From the NCBI RefSeq assembly GCF_003991425.1, contig NZ_CP034346.1, forward strand, positions 2,889,501-2,953,500: DNA of 64,000 nt, in the 5' to 3' direction. Below the pieces are notes generated by a model. The model did no database searches, was not told the origin of the DNA, and saw nothing but the letters and a program-made list of their open reading frames with translations. Shown piece after piece: positions 52,765 through 61,162 of this stretch. A program made the position numbers and the translations under genes. Source of the stretch: Paenibacillus lutimineralis. GTDB taxonomy: Bacteria; Bacillota; Bacilli; Paenibacillales; Paenibacillaceae. Position 1 is the stretch's first letter; each line of letters begins with the position of its first letter.

Positions 52765-53613
52765 ATGAAGATATTCGTAGCAGGTGCAGCGGGGGTGATC
52801 GGCCGCTTGCTGCTCCCCAAATTAGTGAAAGCAGGACATCAAGTTGTTGGAATGACGCGCAATTCGGAACGGACGGAGCTGATCCGTAGTTTAGGAGCTG
52901 AAGATCTCGTTCTTGATATTTTTGATCGTGAAGCCGTGTTTTCTGCTATGAAGGACATCCGACCAGATGTTGTGATTCATCAACTCACTTCATTAAGTGA
53001 TCGGAACTTCCAGGATAACGCCAGAATTAGGATCGAGGGGACCCGTAATTTGGTGGATGCTGCTCAGGCTGCAGGTGTGAAGCGGATGATCGCACAGAGT
53101 ATTGCCTGGGCCTATGAACCAGGTGATCAGCCAGCTAGTGAAGAAGATTCACTCGATATGGACGCTCCCTTACCGCGAAAGACAAGCATCGATGGTATCG
53201 TCGCTTTGGAGCAGGCAGTGGCTGAAATCTCGGAGCATGTCATTTTGCGTTACGGGATGTTCTATGGCCCGGGGACATGGTACGACATTGATGGTGAAAT
53301 GGCGAAGCAAGTGCAGAATCATCAACTCCTAGCCACCGATGCAGTTATGTCATTCCTACATGTCGAGGATGCGGCCCATGCGGCATTATTGGCTCTAAAT
53401 TGGCCATCGGGTCCCATCAATATCGTAGATGATGAGCCTGCTGCGGGAATCGACTGGCTACCGATCTACGCGAAAGCCCTGCAAGCGCCTGCTCCGGAAT
53501 ATCAGGAAGGGAGACAGGGATGGGAACGCGGCGCATCGAACGATAAAGCGAGGATCGTATATGGCTGGGAACCGCTATATCCTACATGGAGAACGGGGCT
53601 GCGTCAGCTGTAA
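52765..53613 (+). CDS. NAD-dependent epimerase/dehydratase family protein
   Basis: A 282-residue extended SDR protein beginning MKIFVAGAAGVIGRLLLPKLVKAGH with the GxxGxxG loop, followed by DVVIHQLTSLS and ILRYGMFYGPGTWYD. The ATG at 52765 is 9 bases after GGAGG; the in-frame ATG at 52741 would precede the ribosome site. It is related only distantly to the epimerase upstream and separated from it by 175 bases, so the two are probably separate units. The substrate is unknown. Confidence 0.86.
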   Translation: MKIFVAGAAGVIGRLLLPKLVKAGHQVVGMTRNSERTELIRSLGAEDLVLDIFDREAVFSAMKDIRPDVVIHQLTSLSDRNFQDNARIRIEGTRNLVDAAQAAGVKRMIAQSIAWAYEPGDQPASEEDSLDMDAPLPRKTSIDGIVALEQAVAEISEHVILRYGMFYGPGTWYDIDGEMAKQVQNHQLLATDAVMSFLHVEDAAHAALLALNWPSGPINIVDDEPAAGIDWLPIYAKALQAPAPEYQEGRQGWERGASNDKARIVYGWEPLYPTWRTGLRQL

Positions 53614-53766
53614 GACAGACCACCTTCACAGGCGGTTGGATGTGGAGCAAGTATATTCCGCATTTTGAAGAGATCGGCAGTAGCAATTTTATAAAAAATT
53701 TAGAATTTACCCCATTTTTTCTTTAAATGTTTCTCCTATACTCCCGTTGAGAGGAGGTGAGAGCAA

Positions 53767-54681
53767 CTGAAGAAGAGATGGGGTTTTAGTCATGCTTACA
53801 TATCAAAGTTAAATGTTATGAAATGGCGTCACAGTGATGCAACAGTAGCCGTGATGTTCCTGGCTCCAAGCTTAATTGGTTTCGCCATGTTCTATTTGGT
53901 ACCATTTGCTACCGGAGTTGGATACTCATTTATGGATAGTACTGTCGATGGTCAATTTGTTGGATTGGAGAACTACAATGCGCTACTGGCAAGCGATTCA
54001 TTTCGTAAAGCTGCATCGAATACATTCTTGTTCACCATTGTGACCGTGCCGCTGATTATTGCCATTTCGCTAGGGTTAGCTATGTTGCTTAATCAGAGTA
54101 TTTACATAAGGAATATGCTTCGAACGGCTTATGTGCTTCCACTTGTTGTGCCCGTCGCTTCGATTGTTGTAATCTGGCAGATCCTCTTTGACTGGAATGG
54201 ATCACTTAACGCGTGGCTTAGCTATTTCGGTATTGCACGGGTGGATTGGATGAAGACGGACGCAGCACGTAATGTTGTGATTATCCTCTACTTATGGAAG
54301 AACGTAGGCTATAACATCATCTTATTCTTGGCCGGATTGCAGCAAATACCTAAAGACTATTACGAGACGGCAGATCTGGAAGGAGCAGGACGCCTTCGGC
54401 AGTTCACAGACATTACGCTCGTCTACTTAACGTCAACAATGTTCTTCGTCATTATCATGTCAATAATTAATTCGTTCAAAGTGTTCCGGGAGACTTACTT
54501 GATGGCAGGGGATTATCCGCATGACAGTATTTATATGCTTCAGCATTACATGAACAATACATTCCTGTCGCTCGATATCCAGAAGATAACTGCTGCTGCA
54601 ACTATGATGGTTGGCTGCATATTAATCATCGTCATCGGCTTATTCGTACTAGAACGAAGGTTTAGGCAGTTTATGGAGTAG
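53767..54681 (+). CDS. Sugar-type ABC transporter permease (MalF-like), probable CTG start
   Basis: A permease of about 304 residues with six membrane segments: VMFLAPSLIGFAMFYLVPFATG (TM1), then NTFLFTIVTVPLIIAISLGLAMLL, and the EAA loop ETADLEGAGRLRQFTDITL that contacts an ATPase. The first ATG in frame (53818) has no ribosome site. An excellent AGGAGGTGA at 53752-53760 is followed 6 bases later by CTG AAG AAG AGA in the same open frame, adding a basic N-terminus (KKRWGFSHAYISK). That makes CTG the likely start. It is the first gene of a five-gene operon. Confidence 0.88.
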   Translation: MKKRWGFSHAYISKLNVMKWRHSDATVAVMFLAPSLIGFAMFYLVPFATGVGYSFMDSTVDGQFVGLENYNALLASDSFRKAASNTFLFTIVTVPLIIAISLGLAMLLNQSIYIRNMLRTAYVLPLVVPVASIVVIWQILFDWNGSLNAWLSYFGIARVDWMKTDAARNVVIILYLWKNVGYNIILFLAGLQQIPKDYYETADLEGAGRLRQFTDITLVYLTSTMFFVIIMSIINSFKVFRETYLMAGDYPHDSIYMLQHYMNNTFLSLDIQKITAAATMMVGCILIIVIGLFVLERRFRQFME

Positions 54682-54696
54682 CGGGAGGTAAACGGT

Positions 54697-55557
54697 GTGT
54701 ACAAAACTAAGATATGGAAAAAAGCGGCGTTAACCCTCTTCATGGCGGTCATTGCGTTAGCTCTCCTGTTTCCGATCATAATTATTTCTTCAAATTCTTT
54801 GATGACGGTAAGAGAAATCGGGATTAATTATGGCTTGATTGGAAAAATGGACTCCAACCATTTTGTGAATATGAAGCTGCTTCCAGATTTAGTATCCTTC
54901 GAGCAGTATTACAAAATTTTTGTGGAAAGCCCGAGATTTCTGATGATGTTCTGGAATTCAGTGTTTATGGTAGTGCCGATAATTGCTGGGCAGACGCTAA
55001 TCGCCGCCTTTGCGGCTTATGCGTTCTCCAAGCTGAATTTTCGCGGACGAGACAAGTTGTTCCTCGTGTACGTGATGACAATGCTGATGCCGTTTCAGGT
55101 GACACTTGTGCCTAACTATATCATGGCGGACCGCCTGGGACTGCTTAACACAGCAGGTGCGATTATATTTCCTGGAATCTTTGCGGCATTCGGGGTATTC
55201 ATGCTTAGGCAGTTTACGATAAGCATTCCCTATGCCTATATTGAAGCTGCGAAAATGGATGGTGCGGGGCATGTGAGAATATTCTTCACGATCATTATCC
55301 CGATGATCCAGCCCGGAATCGCGGCACTGATTGTTCTATTATTTGTAGACTACTGGAACATGGTGGAGCAGCCATTGGTTTTCCTTGATGATCCTTTTAA
55401 GCAGCCATTATCGGTTTTCTTATCGCGCATTAATCAAGATGATCTGGGTATTGCTTTTGCTGCTTCTGTGCTCTATATGACACCGATGGTGCTGTTGTTT
55501 CTCTATGCAGAATCTTATTTTATCGAAGGCATTCAGTTGTCCGGCATCAAAGGTTAG
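54697..55557 (+). CDS. Sugar-type ABC transporter permease (MalG-like)
   Basis: A 286-residue permease with six segments, beginning with a basic tail (YKTKIWKKAALTLFMAVIALALLFP) and carrying the EAA loop EAAKMDGAGHVRIFFTIIIPM. GTG at 54697 follows GGGAGG. It pairs with the preceding permease as a heterodimer. No ATPase gene is in the operon; in Bacillales such importers usually share the MsmX/MsmK-type ATPase encoded elsewhere. Confidence 0.92.
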   Translation: MYKTKIWKKAALTLFMAVIALALLFPIIIISSNSLMTVREIGINYGLIGKMDSNHFVNMKLLPDLVSFEQYYKIFVESPRFLMMFWNSVFMVVPIIAGQTLIAAFAAYAFSKLNFRGRDKLFLVYVMTMLMPFQVTLVPNYIMADRLGLLNTAGAIIFPGIFAAFGVFMLRQFTISIPYAYIEAAKMDGAGHVRIFFTIIIPMIQPGIAALIVLLFVDYWNMVEQPLVFLDDPFKQPLSVFLSRINQDDLGIAFAASVLYMTPMVLLFLYAESYFIEGIQLSGIKG

Positions 55558-55602
55558 CAGCGACAGTTGGGAGGAAGTGGAGGAAAGGAGTTATCGGAGG
55601 AA

Positions 55603-56736
55603 TTGGACCAACGTAAACGAAAACGAATGATTCAGATCACATTTATACTATTTATCGGAATATTGCTATTTTTCACTTTATACAGCAATACGTTGCAATC
55701 ATTAACCTTGCCGAAAGTGATAGCAGAGAAGGCGGTTCTAGGCAGTCTGGAGCAGACACTGGAAGGCAGCGGTATTTTGCAGCCACTTAAGGAGGCGAAG
55801 CTCTCGAATCCTACGGGATGGAAGGTCAAAGCCATTGCAGTAAAAGAAGGCGCAAGCGTAAAGAAGGGGCAGACGCTCATCACTTATGATAGCGAGTCTG
55901 CCGAGCGGGAACTAGAAGATGAAATCGCCCAATTGGCAAAGCAAAACATTGATATGCAAAATATACAGGATCAGTATATTGAATCGGTTACTAAGGGAGA
56001 TGAGACGAAAGTTCAAGCTACTAGCCGCGAAATTAAGATGCGCAAACTCGATCTCGGAGTCCAGGAGCGGAAAATTGCCGCTTTACGAGCAAATCTAGAG
56101 AATAACAAGAAGATTACGGCTCCTTTCGATGGTGTCATCACCCAAATAAATGCTGTCGAGGGGATGTTCTCGACGGGGGGAGCAGACATCTTGATGGCAA
56201 GTACCCACCAGGGATACCGGTTTGAATTTCTCGCTGATGAGCAGCTCTTGTCCGCTATAGGGATTGGGGTGCACGAGAAATTTCCGATTACTGTAAGGAT
56301 GCAATCCGGACAAAAGGGGGAGAGCCTAGAGGGCACAGTCTATGAAATCGCTGATACATCACCGCGGATGGACACGCAAGGAGTTGGATCCACCATATCG
56401 ATTAATCAAAAGATGGTTCGAGTGAGAGTCGTTGATAAGAAGCTGAAGGGAGGGGAACAAGCAGAAATCAAGCTGACCAAGCCTTCAGAGGAAGAGGGAT
56501 TCCTGATCATTAATGCTGCGATCCACCAAGATCGGGATGGCAAATATGTATATCGGATTGAAGAGAAGAAGGGTGCGATTAGAAATGAATTTATTGTACG
56601 TAAAGCCAAGATTGGGTCTAGTGAGTCGGACGACAAGGTAACGAAAGTGGTATCAACCAACTTTAATATGGATGATCTGATCATATTGGAGAGCACCGAG
56701 CCATTGGAGGACGGGAATCGCGTTAGGCTGAAATAA
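55603..56736 (+). CDS. HlyD/MacA-like periplasmic adaptor (membrane fusion) protein
   Basis: A protein of about 377 residues with a single N-terminal membrane anchor (MIQITFILFIGILLFF), then a split lipoyl-like barrel-sandwich domain (SNPTGWKVKAIAVKEGASVKKG and TAPFDGVITQINAVEG) around a coiled coil (about 105-165), and beta-barrel regions after it. Such adaptors normally belong to exporters (MacAB, YknXYZ). Here the gene lies between importer-type permeases and a binding protein. The start is uncertain: TTG at 55603 gives DQRKRKRMIQIT before the anchor; upstream purine-rich sequence offers several ribosome sites. Confidence 0.87.
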   Translation: MDQRKRKRMIQITFILFIGILLFFTLYSNTLQSLTLPKVIAEKAVLGSLEQTLEGSGILQPLKEAKLSNPTGWKVKAIAVKEGASVKKGQTLITYDSESAERELEDEIAQLAKQNIDMQNIQDQYIESVTKGDETKVQATSREIKMRKLDLGVQERKIAALRANLENNKKITAPFDGVITQINAVEGMFSTGGADILMASTHQGYRFEFLADEQLLSAIGIGVHEKFPITVRMQSGQKGESLEGTVYEIADTSPRMDTQGVGSTISINQKMVRVRVVDKKLKGGEQAEIKLTKPSEEEGFLIINAAIHQDRDGKYVYRIEEKKGAIRNEFIVRKAKIGSSESDDKVTKVVSTNFNMDDLIILESTEPLEDGNRVRLK

Positions 56737-56760
56737 TAAATAGAAGAGAGGAATTAATAG

Positions 56761-58092
56761 ATGAAGAAACAATTACTTGTGGGAATAATCTGTGCAGCTC
56801 TAGCAGTAACAACAGCATGCGGGAACAGTGACAACAAAAATAAGGGAGGTAAGGAAAAGCCAAAATCCAAAGACGGAAAGACCATTGTGACGCTTAGTAC
56901 TTATATGACGAGTGATCATTATCTTGAGGCGGTGAAACAGAAATTCGAGCAGAAGTACCCTGATATCGATCTACAAATTCAATTCAGTAGCAGCGGCGAT
57001 GAAGAGATGGATGAAGCGAGAATGGAGAAAAATCTGAAATTAACGAATACCGCCATCTTATCTGGCAAAGGCGCAGATATTATTGAAATGAGCTATCTAC
57101 CTGTCAGTCAATACATAAATAAGAAGCTCCTTCTCAATATGAGCGACGCCTTGGAGAGCGATCAGACGTTGAACAAAGACGATCTGAATATGAATATACT
57201 AAACGGAATGAAGATCAATGGCGGTTTGTATACGGTACCTACTTCGTTCTATGTCGGTACATTTATGAGTGACGGCGACATCCTGGATAAGATGGTCGAA
57301 GTGGATGAGGATGATTGGACTTGGGAGCAGCTCGAGGATATATCCTGGCGGTATATGCAAAAAGAGGGTACTAAAAATGGGCGCTCTGCTTTGGCTAACT
57401 ATGCCCCTGAGGAATTTCTACGGCTTGTCGTTAAAAATAACAGTGCTGATTACATCGACCAGGATAGCTTGAAGGCCCATTTTGATTCCCCTGAATTCAT
57501 CGATCAGATGAATCAAGTCAAGAGAATGTATGATGAAAAGATTATAACTGCTAACGAGGCCAAACCAAGCACTCAGGTGTTCATAAATTACTATTTGTAC
57601 CGCCCGTTAGATTTCTTTGAATTTGGTTTCCGGTTTTATGAAAATCCTAGATTGTTGCCTACTCCCCATTCGTCAAGTGAAGCGGGCGGCACGTCGTTCC
57701 TCGTACCGAGTCAATTCGGAATTCAAGCTAACTCGCCAGTGAAAGACGAAGCATGGAAATTCATCGCCTTTCTAATGTCGGAGGAAGCGCAGTCATTAGA
57801 AGAAAGAGACGGCTTCTCGCTCTTGAAATCTGTAAATGATAAGCTGCTTGACAGCACGAAGGAGCTTGTAATGAGCGACAAATTCAAGGCCGAGAATACG
57901 GGGGAAATTGAGGAAAGGCATTTTAATCAGCTCAAGCAGCTTCTTGCATCAGCGAATCGCCTTGCAACGGTGGACAATCGATTATTAGCTATTATTGAAG
58001 AGGAATCCAAGTCATTCTTTAGCGGTCAGAAATCAGTGGAAGAAGTCGCTAAGCTGATTCAGAATCGTACGACCACCTACTTGAATGAGTAG
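56761..58092 (+). CDS. Extracellular solute-binding lipoprotein, family 1
   Basis: A 443-residue lipoprotein: signal LVGIICAALAVTTAC with a lipidated Cys at about 20, a Lys-rich linker, then a two-lobed sugar-type binding fold (TIVTLSTYMTSDHYLEAVKQKFEQKYPDIDLQIQ, GADIIEMSYLPVSQYI, KDEAWKFIAFLMSEEAQ). It is less typical than most family 1 proteins and could bind something other than an oligosaccharide. Its gene follows the adaptor gene by 24 bases. It presents its ligand to the two permeases. Confidence 0.9.
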   Translation: MKKQLLVGIICAALAVTTACGNSDNKNKGGKEKPKSKDGKTIVTLSTYMTSDHYLEAVKQKFEQKYPDIDLQIQFSSSGDEEMDEARMEKNLKLTNTAILSGKGADIIEMSYLPVSQYINKKLLLNMSDALESDQTLNKDDLNMNILNGMKINGGLYTVPTSFYVGTFMSDGDILDKMVEVDEDDWTWEQLEDISWRYMQKEGTKNGRSALANYAPEEFLRLVVKNNSADYIDQDSLKAHFDSPEFIDQMNQVKRMYDEKIITANEAKPSTQVFINYYLYRPLDFFEFGFRFYENPRLLPTPHSSSEAGGTSFLVPSQFGIQANSPVKDEAWKFIAFLMSEEAQSLEERDGFSLLKSVNDKLLDSTKELVMSDKFKAENTGEIEERHFNQLKQLLASANRLATVDNRLLAIIEEESKSFFSGQKSVEEVAKLIQNRTTTYLNE

Positions 58093-58153
58093 TGTAATTA
58101 TTTTTGAAGTTACTTCATAAACCTTCTTTAGAACGAATCAAGGAGGTCATCTG

Positions 58154-58957
58154 TTGGACCAATCGGCACTTTTCGAGCATCGCTTCTGGCTGCAAATTTT
58201 AGGTGATCACTCAAGATTTATTTTCAACACACTGTCACCAAAAGAAACGGCAGATATACAAACTGCACAGCACTTTATTCAAGCCTTCGACCAACTTCTC
58301 CATCAAGCGCGTGATATAGAGTCGGATGTTCAGCTTGGAACGGTAAATAAGCAAGCTTATAGTCTGACCGTTAACCTGCGACAATTCAAGCTGAACATTC
58401 TGGAACGTCAACTCGTCAAGCAAATTGCGATTGCACTAACGCCAACCTTCTTAAATCATATGGTGAATGAGCTTGAGGAGTACTTGCGTATTCTCAACAG
58501 CTTGCTTGAAGGGAATCCGGTCCCGCAATTCGATGCGCTGCACCATGATTTTGTGTGGCTATCTGACGCAGTCGGTCATGCTGCAGCCATATCCAGTGAT
58601 TTGGATTTTGTCGAGAAGCGGTTGATTGAGAGAAGTCAGGCCTTTGAGAAGCATTTTCAACAGTTTTATTTGAAAAGCATTGAAATGGCAGGTTACATGA
58701 GGACAGAACTTCGGGATTTCCCGGCTTTCCGGAAATTTCATACGGATGTTGATATGGAGATGAATTTGTTCAGGGCCTTTTTGAAAGAACTGGAGGACTT
58801 GGAGCTATCGGCTGAAGTATTGGATCGCATTTCACCGCTTATGCCAGATCATATGATGAGGGAAGAGTGTTATTACTTAATGAAGCTGGCTCAATTGGGC
58901 TTGGTGCAAGATCCGGAATGTACGCCGGATAAACCGAGAATAGAAGAGAAGATCTAG
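58154..58957 (+). CDS. DUF2935 domain-containing protein
   Basis: A 267-residue all-helical protein with two related four-helix units. The first begins ALFEHRFWLQILGDHSRFIF, the second (about 130-250) contains LHHDFVWLSDAVGHAA; the His and Glu residues in EHRFW and LGDH are the presumed metal ligands. DUF2935 proteins are predicted ferritin-like metal-binding proteins of unknown function, common in Bacillales. TTG at 58154 follows AAGGAGGT. The gene lies 61 bases after the binding-protein gene and is probably the last of the operon. Confidence 0.88.
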   Translation: MDQSALFEHRFWLQILGDHSRFIFNTLSPKETADIQTAQHFIQAFDQLLHQARDIESDVQLGTVNKQAYSLTVNLRQFKLNILERQLVKQIAIALTPTFLNHMVNELEEYLRILNSLLEGNPVPQFDALHHDFVWLSDAVGHAAAISSDLDFVEKRLIERSQAFEKHFQQFYLKSIEMAGYMRTELRDFPAFRKFHTDVDMEMNLFRAFLKELEDLELSAEVLDRISPLMPDHMMREECYYLMKLAQLGLVQDPECTPDKPRIEEKI

Positions 58958-58960
58958 CAT

Positions 58961-58982
58961 GCCGCTGCAAAGCGGCTTTTTC
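58961..58982 (+). terminator. Terminator after the DUF2935 gene
   Basis: Stem GCCGCT/AGCGGC with loop GCAA is followed by TTTTT. Confidence 0.88.
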
Positions 58983-58990
58983 ATTTATTG

Positions 58991-59107
58991 ACAGGATTAT
59001 CAAGTACAGCACCATTGGAACAAGCGAGCGATGCTTACCGCATTTTCAATGATCACGAAGAGGATTGCATCAAGGTTGGTATTGAAGCCATAAATTTTAA
59101 GTCTTAA
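58991..59107 (+). pseudogene. C-terminal remnant of a zinc-dependent alcohol dehydrogenase
   Basis: A 38-codon open stretch ending in TAA encodes PLEQASDAYRIFNDHEEDCI followed by KVG. This matches the very C-terminal end of zinc-type medium-chain dehydrogenases (PLEQAPEAYRIFD...EDGCIKVV). The rest of the gene is missing; the remnant begins right after the terminator of the DUF2935 gene. It marks a deletion junction. Confidence 0.6.
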
Positions 59108-59280
59108 TTGTGTAAGGAGCTCGGCAATATATTGATTAGGATGAAGAATTCCATTAATATTAATGTAGATGATACAAAATTAAAATATTATTGGACGGAC
59201 TAAGCTGAACATCTTCAAGAGATTGTGTTCATGTCGTAAGATATGGAAATTATCCTTGAGGGTGTTTTTTCATTTGATAG

Positions 59281-59482
59281 ATGATAATTACCGATCAAAC
59301 GACAATCGAATCTATCATGAACCATTTATCCGGCTTCAAGCTGCGTAAGGGAATTGTTGATCGATTGATTAGTATTATTGATCCTTCCGACACCCTCCGT
59401 GATCAGTACTTGGGGGCGACGAGCTACGAGACTCGAGAAAGGCGGTAAGACCTATACCGTCAACCTATTAATGTACCGATAA
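59281..59482 (+). pseudogene. Unrecognised short frame(s), probable gene remnant
   Basis: An ATG at 59281 opens 55 codons to a TAA at 59446-59448 (IESIMNHLSGFKLRKGIVDR in the middle), and an overlapping frame continues EKGGKTYTVNLLMYR to a stop at 59480-59482. A single frameshift near 59435 would join them. No ribosome site is present. The family is not recognised. The other sequence between 58983 and 59542 has no gene that I can support. Confidence 0.3.
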
Positions 59483-59542
59483 AGTATATAGAATAACTAG
59501 TAGAGAATGTAGTATAATTTGCTAACCTGAGGTGGCGATCAT

Positions 59543-61162
59543 ATGACAAACAATCTCCTTGCTGAGATCCGTCGGCGTTGTATTGAGAATGGCATGCAGC
59601 CAACAGATGTCCCTTCTCCATTAACAAAGGTGACTGAAGAACATTTACAGCAGCAACAGAGGCTTTATGCCGACATCCTAGAGGTTACGGAGATTTTTGG
59701 AGAGAACACAATTAAGCTATTGAATGGTCAGATGGTACTATTTCTCGTTACGGATGACAAAGGTCTCGTTATTGATTCCTTCGGGGATCAGATCATGAAA
59801 GAAAATCTATCGCAGTTAAACATTAAAGAAGGTAGTTTGTTAATTGAGCGAGAAGTGGGGATTTGCGCCACTCTGATCGCCCTTGACAAGAAAATTCCTT
59901 TCCAGACAGTAGGAACGGATCATTTCCATCTTGCTTTACACGATTCTGCTTGTCATAGTGTTCCCTTTTCTTTCCCTGACGGTTATGGAGGACAGGGAGT
60001 GTTGGAAGGTACAATCTCACTTATGACCAGTGTCGTTGAATTTAGTAATTATCCGCTTGCCATGCTAGTTAACATGGTAGAATCAATGGCGCGAGAGTTG
60101 ATCCTGAGAAGAACGAATCAACGTCAATTAGATTTGCACCACTTGATGGTCAATAATCTGGATACAGGAATTCTCTTGGTGGATCGTAAGGGATTTATTG
60201 TTGATTATAACAAGGTCGCGCATAATATGATCCCGGATTTCATTGCGATAGGACGGTCTTCTCTCCATATCACTGAGCTGGGACCTTATTTTAGTGAAGC
60301 GATTACGAATGGCCTACCGCAGCGGGACTTTGAGATCCATTACAATGACAAAGGAGTACACACGGTTTGTCTCGTGGATATCATTCCTATTTTTGAGAAG
60401 GGAAATATTGAAGGCGCATATGCTCAGTTTCGCGATATCACGGAACGCTATTATTTAGAGCAGCAGGTGATTGTCAGTGAGAAGCTCTCAGCGATTGGCA
60501 AGCTGGCAGCGGGTCTGGCGCACGAGATACGTAATCCGTTGACTACGATAATGGGCTTCGTGCAAATTACCCGTTCACGACCACTTGATCCTGTAACTAC
60601 ACGGTATTTAGGTTATGTTCATGAAGAATTGGAGCGTGTAAATAATCTCGTCTCCGATTTCGTTACGATGTCCAAGCCATCCGTTCCGATTATTAAACCG
60701 ATTGAAATCAATACCTTTCTGGATAGTGTGCTTCGATTTATGGAAGGGCATGCCGCTCTTCATGATATACGCTTTGCTCGAGACTACTATACCGCCCATG
60801 GGGAGATTTTGCTTGCTGACGCAGCTCAGATCAAGCAGGTGTTAATTAATATTTTGCAAAATGCCGTTGAGGCTTCCGAACCAAAGGAGATCGTTACTTT
60901 GAAGACACGGAAGCTGAGCAATAGTCTAGTAATCACAGTCTCTGACAATGGCATCGGGATTAGTCCAGAGAATCTGACCAAAATTCAGAATCCTTTCTTT
61001 ACAACGAAAGATAATGGAACGGGCCTCGGGTTATCTGTTTCTTATCGTATTATTAATAATCACAACGGAGAAATTACCATCGATTCAAGACTGGGTGTAG
61101 GTACGGATTTCAATATTCATTTACCTTTAACATGTGACAACATAAAGGAGTGTTCAATGTGA
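59543..61162 (+). CDS. Soluble PAS-domain sensor histidine kinase
   Basis: A 539-residue kinase with no membrane segment. Residues about 20-185 resemble the GAF-like sensor of AcoR-type regulators (VLFLVTDDKGLVIDSFGD, EGSLLIEREVGICATLIAL). A PAS domain is at about 205-315 (NNLDTGILLVDRKGFIVDYN, ending in FRDITERYYLE), HisKA at about 315-380 with His 327 in GLAHEIRNPLTTIMGF, and HATPase at about 420-535 (NILQNAVEAS, NGTGLGLSVSYRI). No response regulator adjoins it. Its stop overlaps the start of the ThDP enzyme gene (GTGA), so the pair is made together and the sensor may respond to that enzyme's substrate or product. Confidence 0.92.
   Translation: MTNNLLAEIRRRCIENGMQPTDVPSPLTKVTEEHLQQQQRLYADILEVTEIFGENTIKLLNGQMVLFLVTDDKGLVIDSFGDQIMKENLSQLNIKEGSLLIEREVGICATLIALDKKIPFQTVGTDHFHLALHDSACHSVPFSFPDGYGGQGVLEGTISLMTSVVEFSNYPLAMLVNMVESMARELILRRTNQRQLDLHHLMVNNLDTGILLVDRKGFIVDYNKVAHNMIPDFIAIGRSSLHITELGPYFSEAITNGLPQRDFEIHYNDKGVHTVCLVDIIPIFEKGNIEGAYAQFRDITERYYLEQQVIVSEKLSAIGKLAAGLAHEIRNPLTTIMGFVQITRSRPLDPVTTRYLGYVHEELERVNNLVSDFVTMSKPSVPIIKPIEINTFLDSVLRFMEGHAALHDIRFARDYYTAHGEILLADAAQIKQVLINILQNAVEASEPKEIVTLKTRKLSNSLVITVSDNGIGISPENLTKIQNPFFTTKDNGTGLGLSVSYRIINNHNGEITIDSRLGVGTDFNIHLPLTCDNIKECSM

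Noticed and set aside
59230..59285. Terminator-like TTGAGGGTGTTTTTT segment
   Set aside because: No convincing stem could be drawn in front of the T run.
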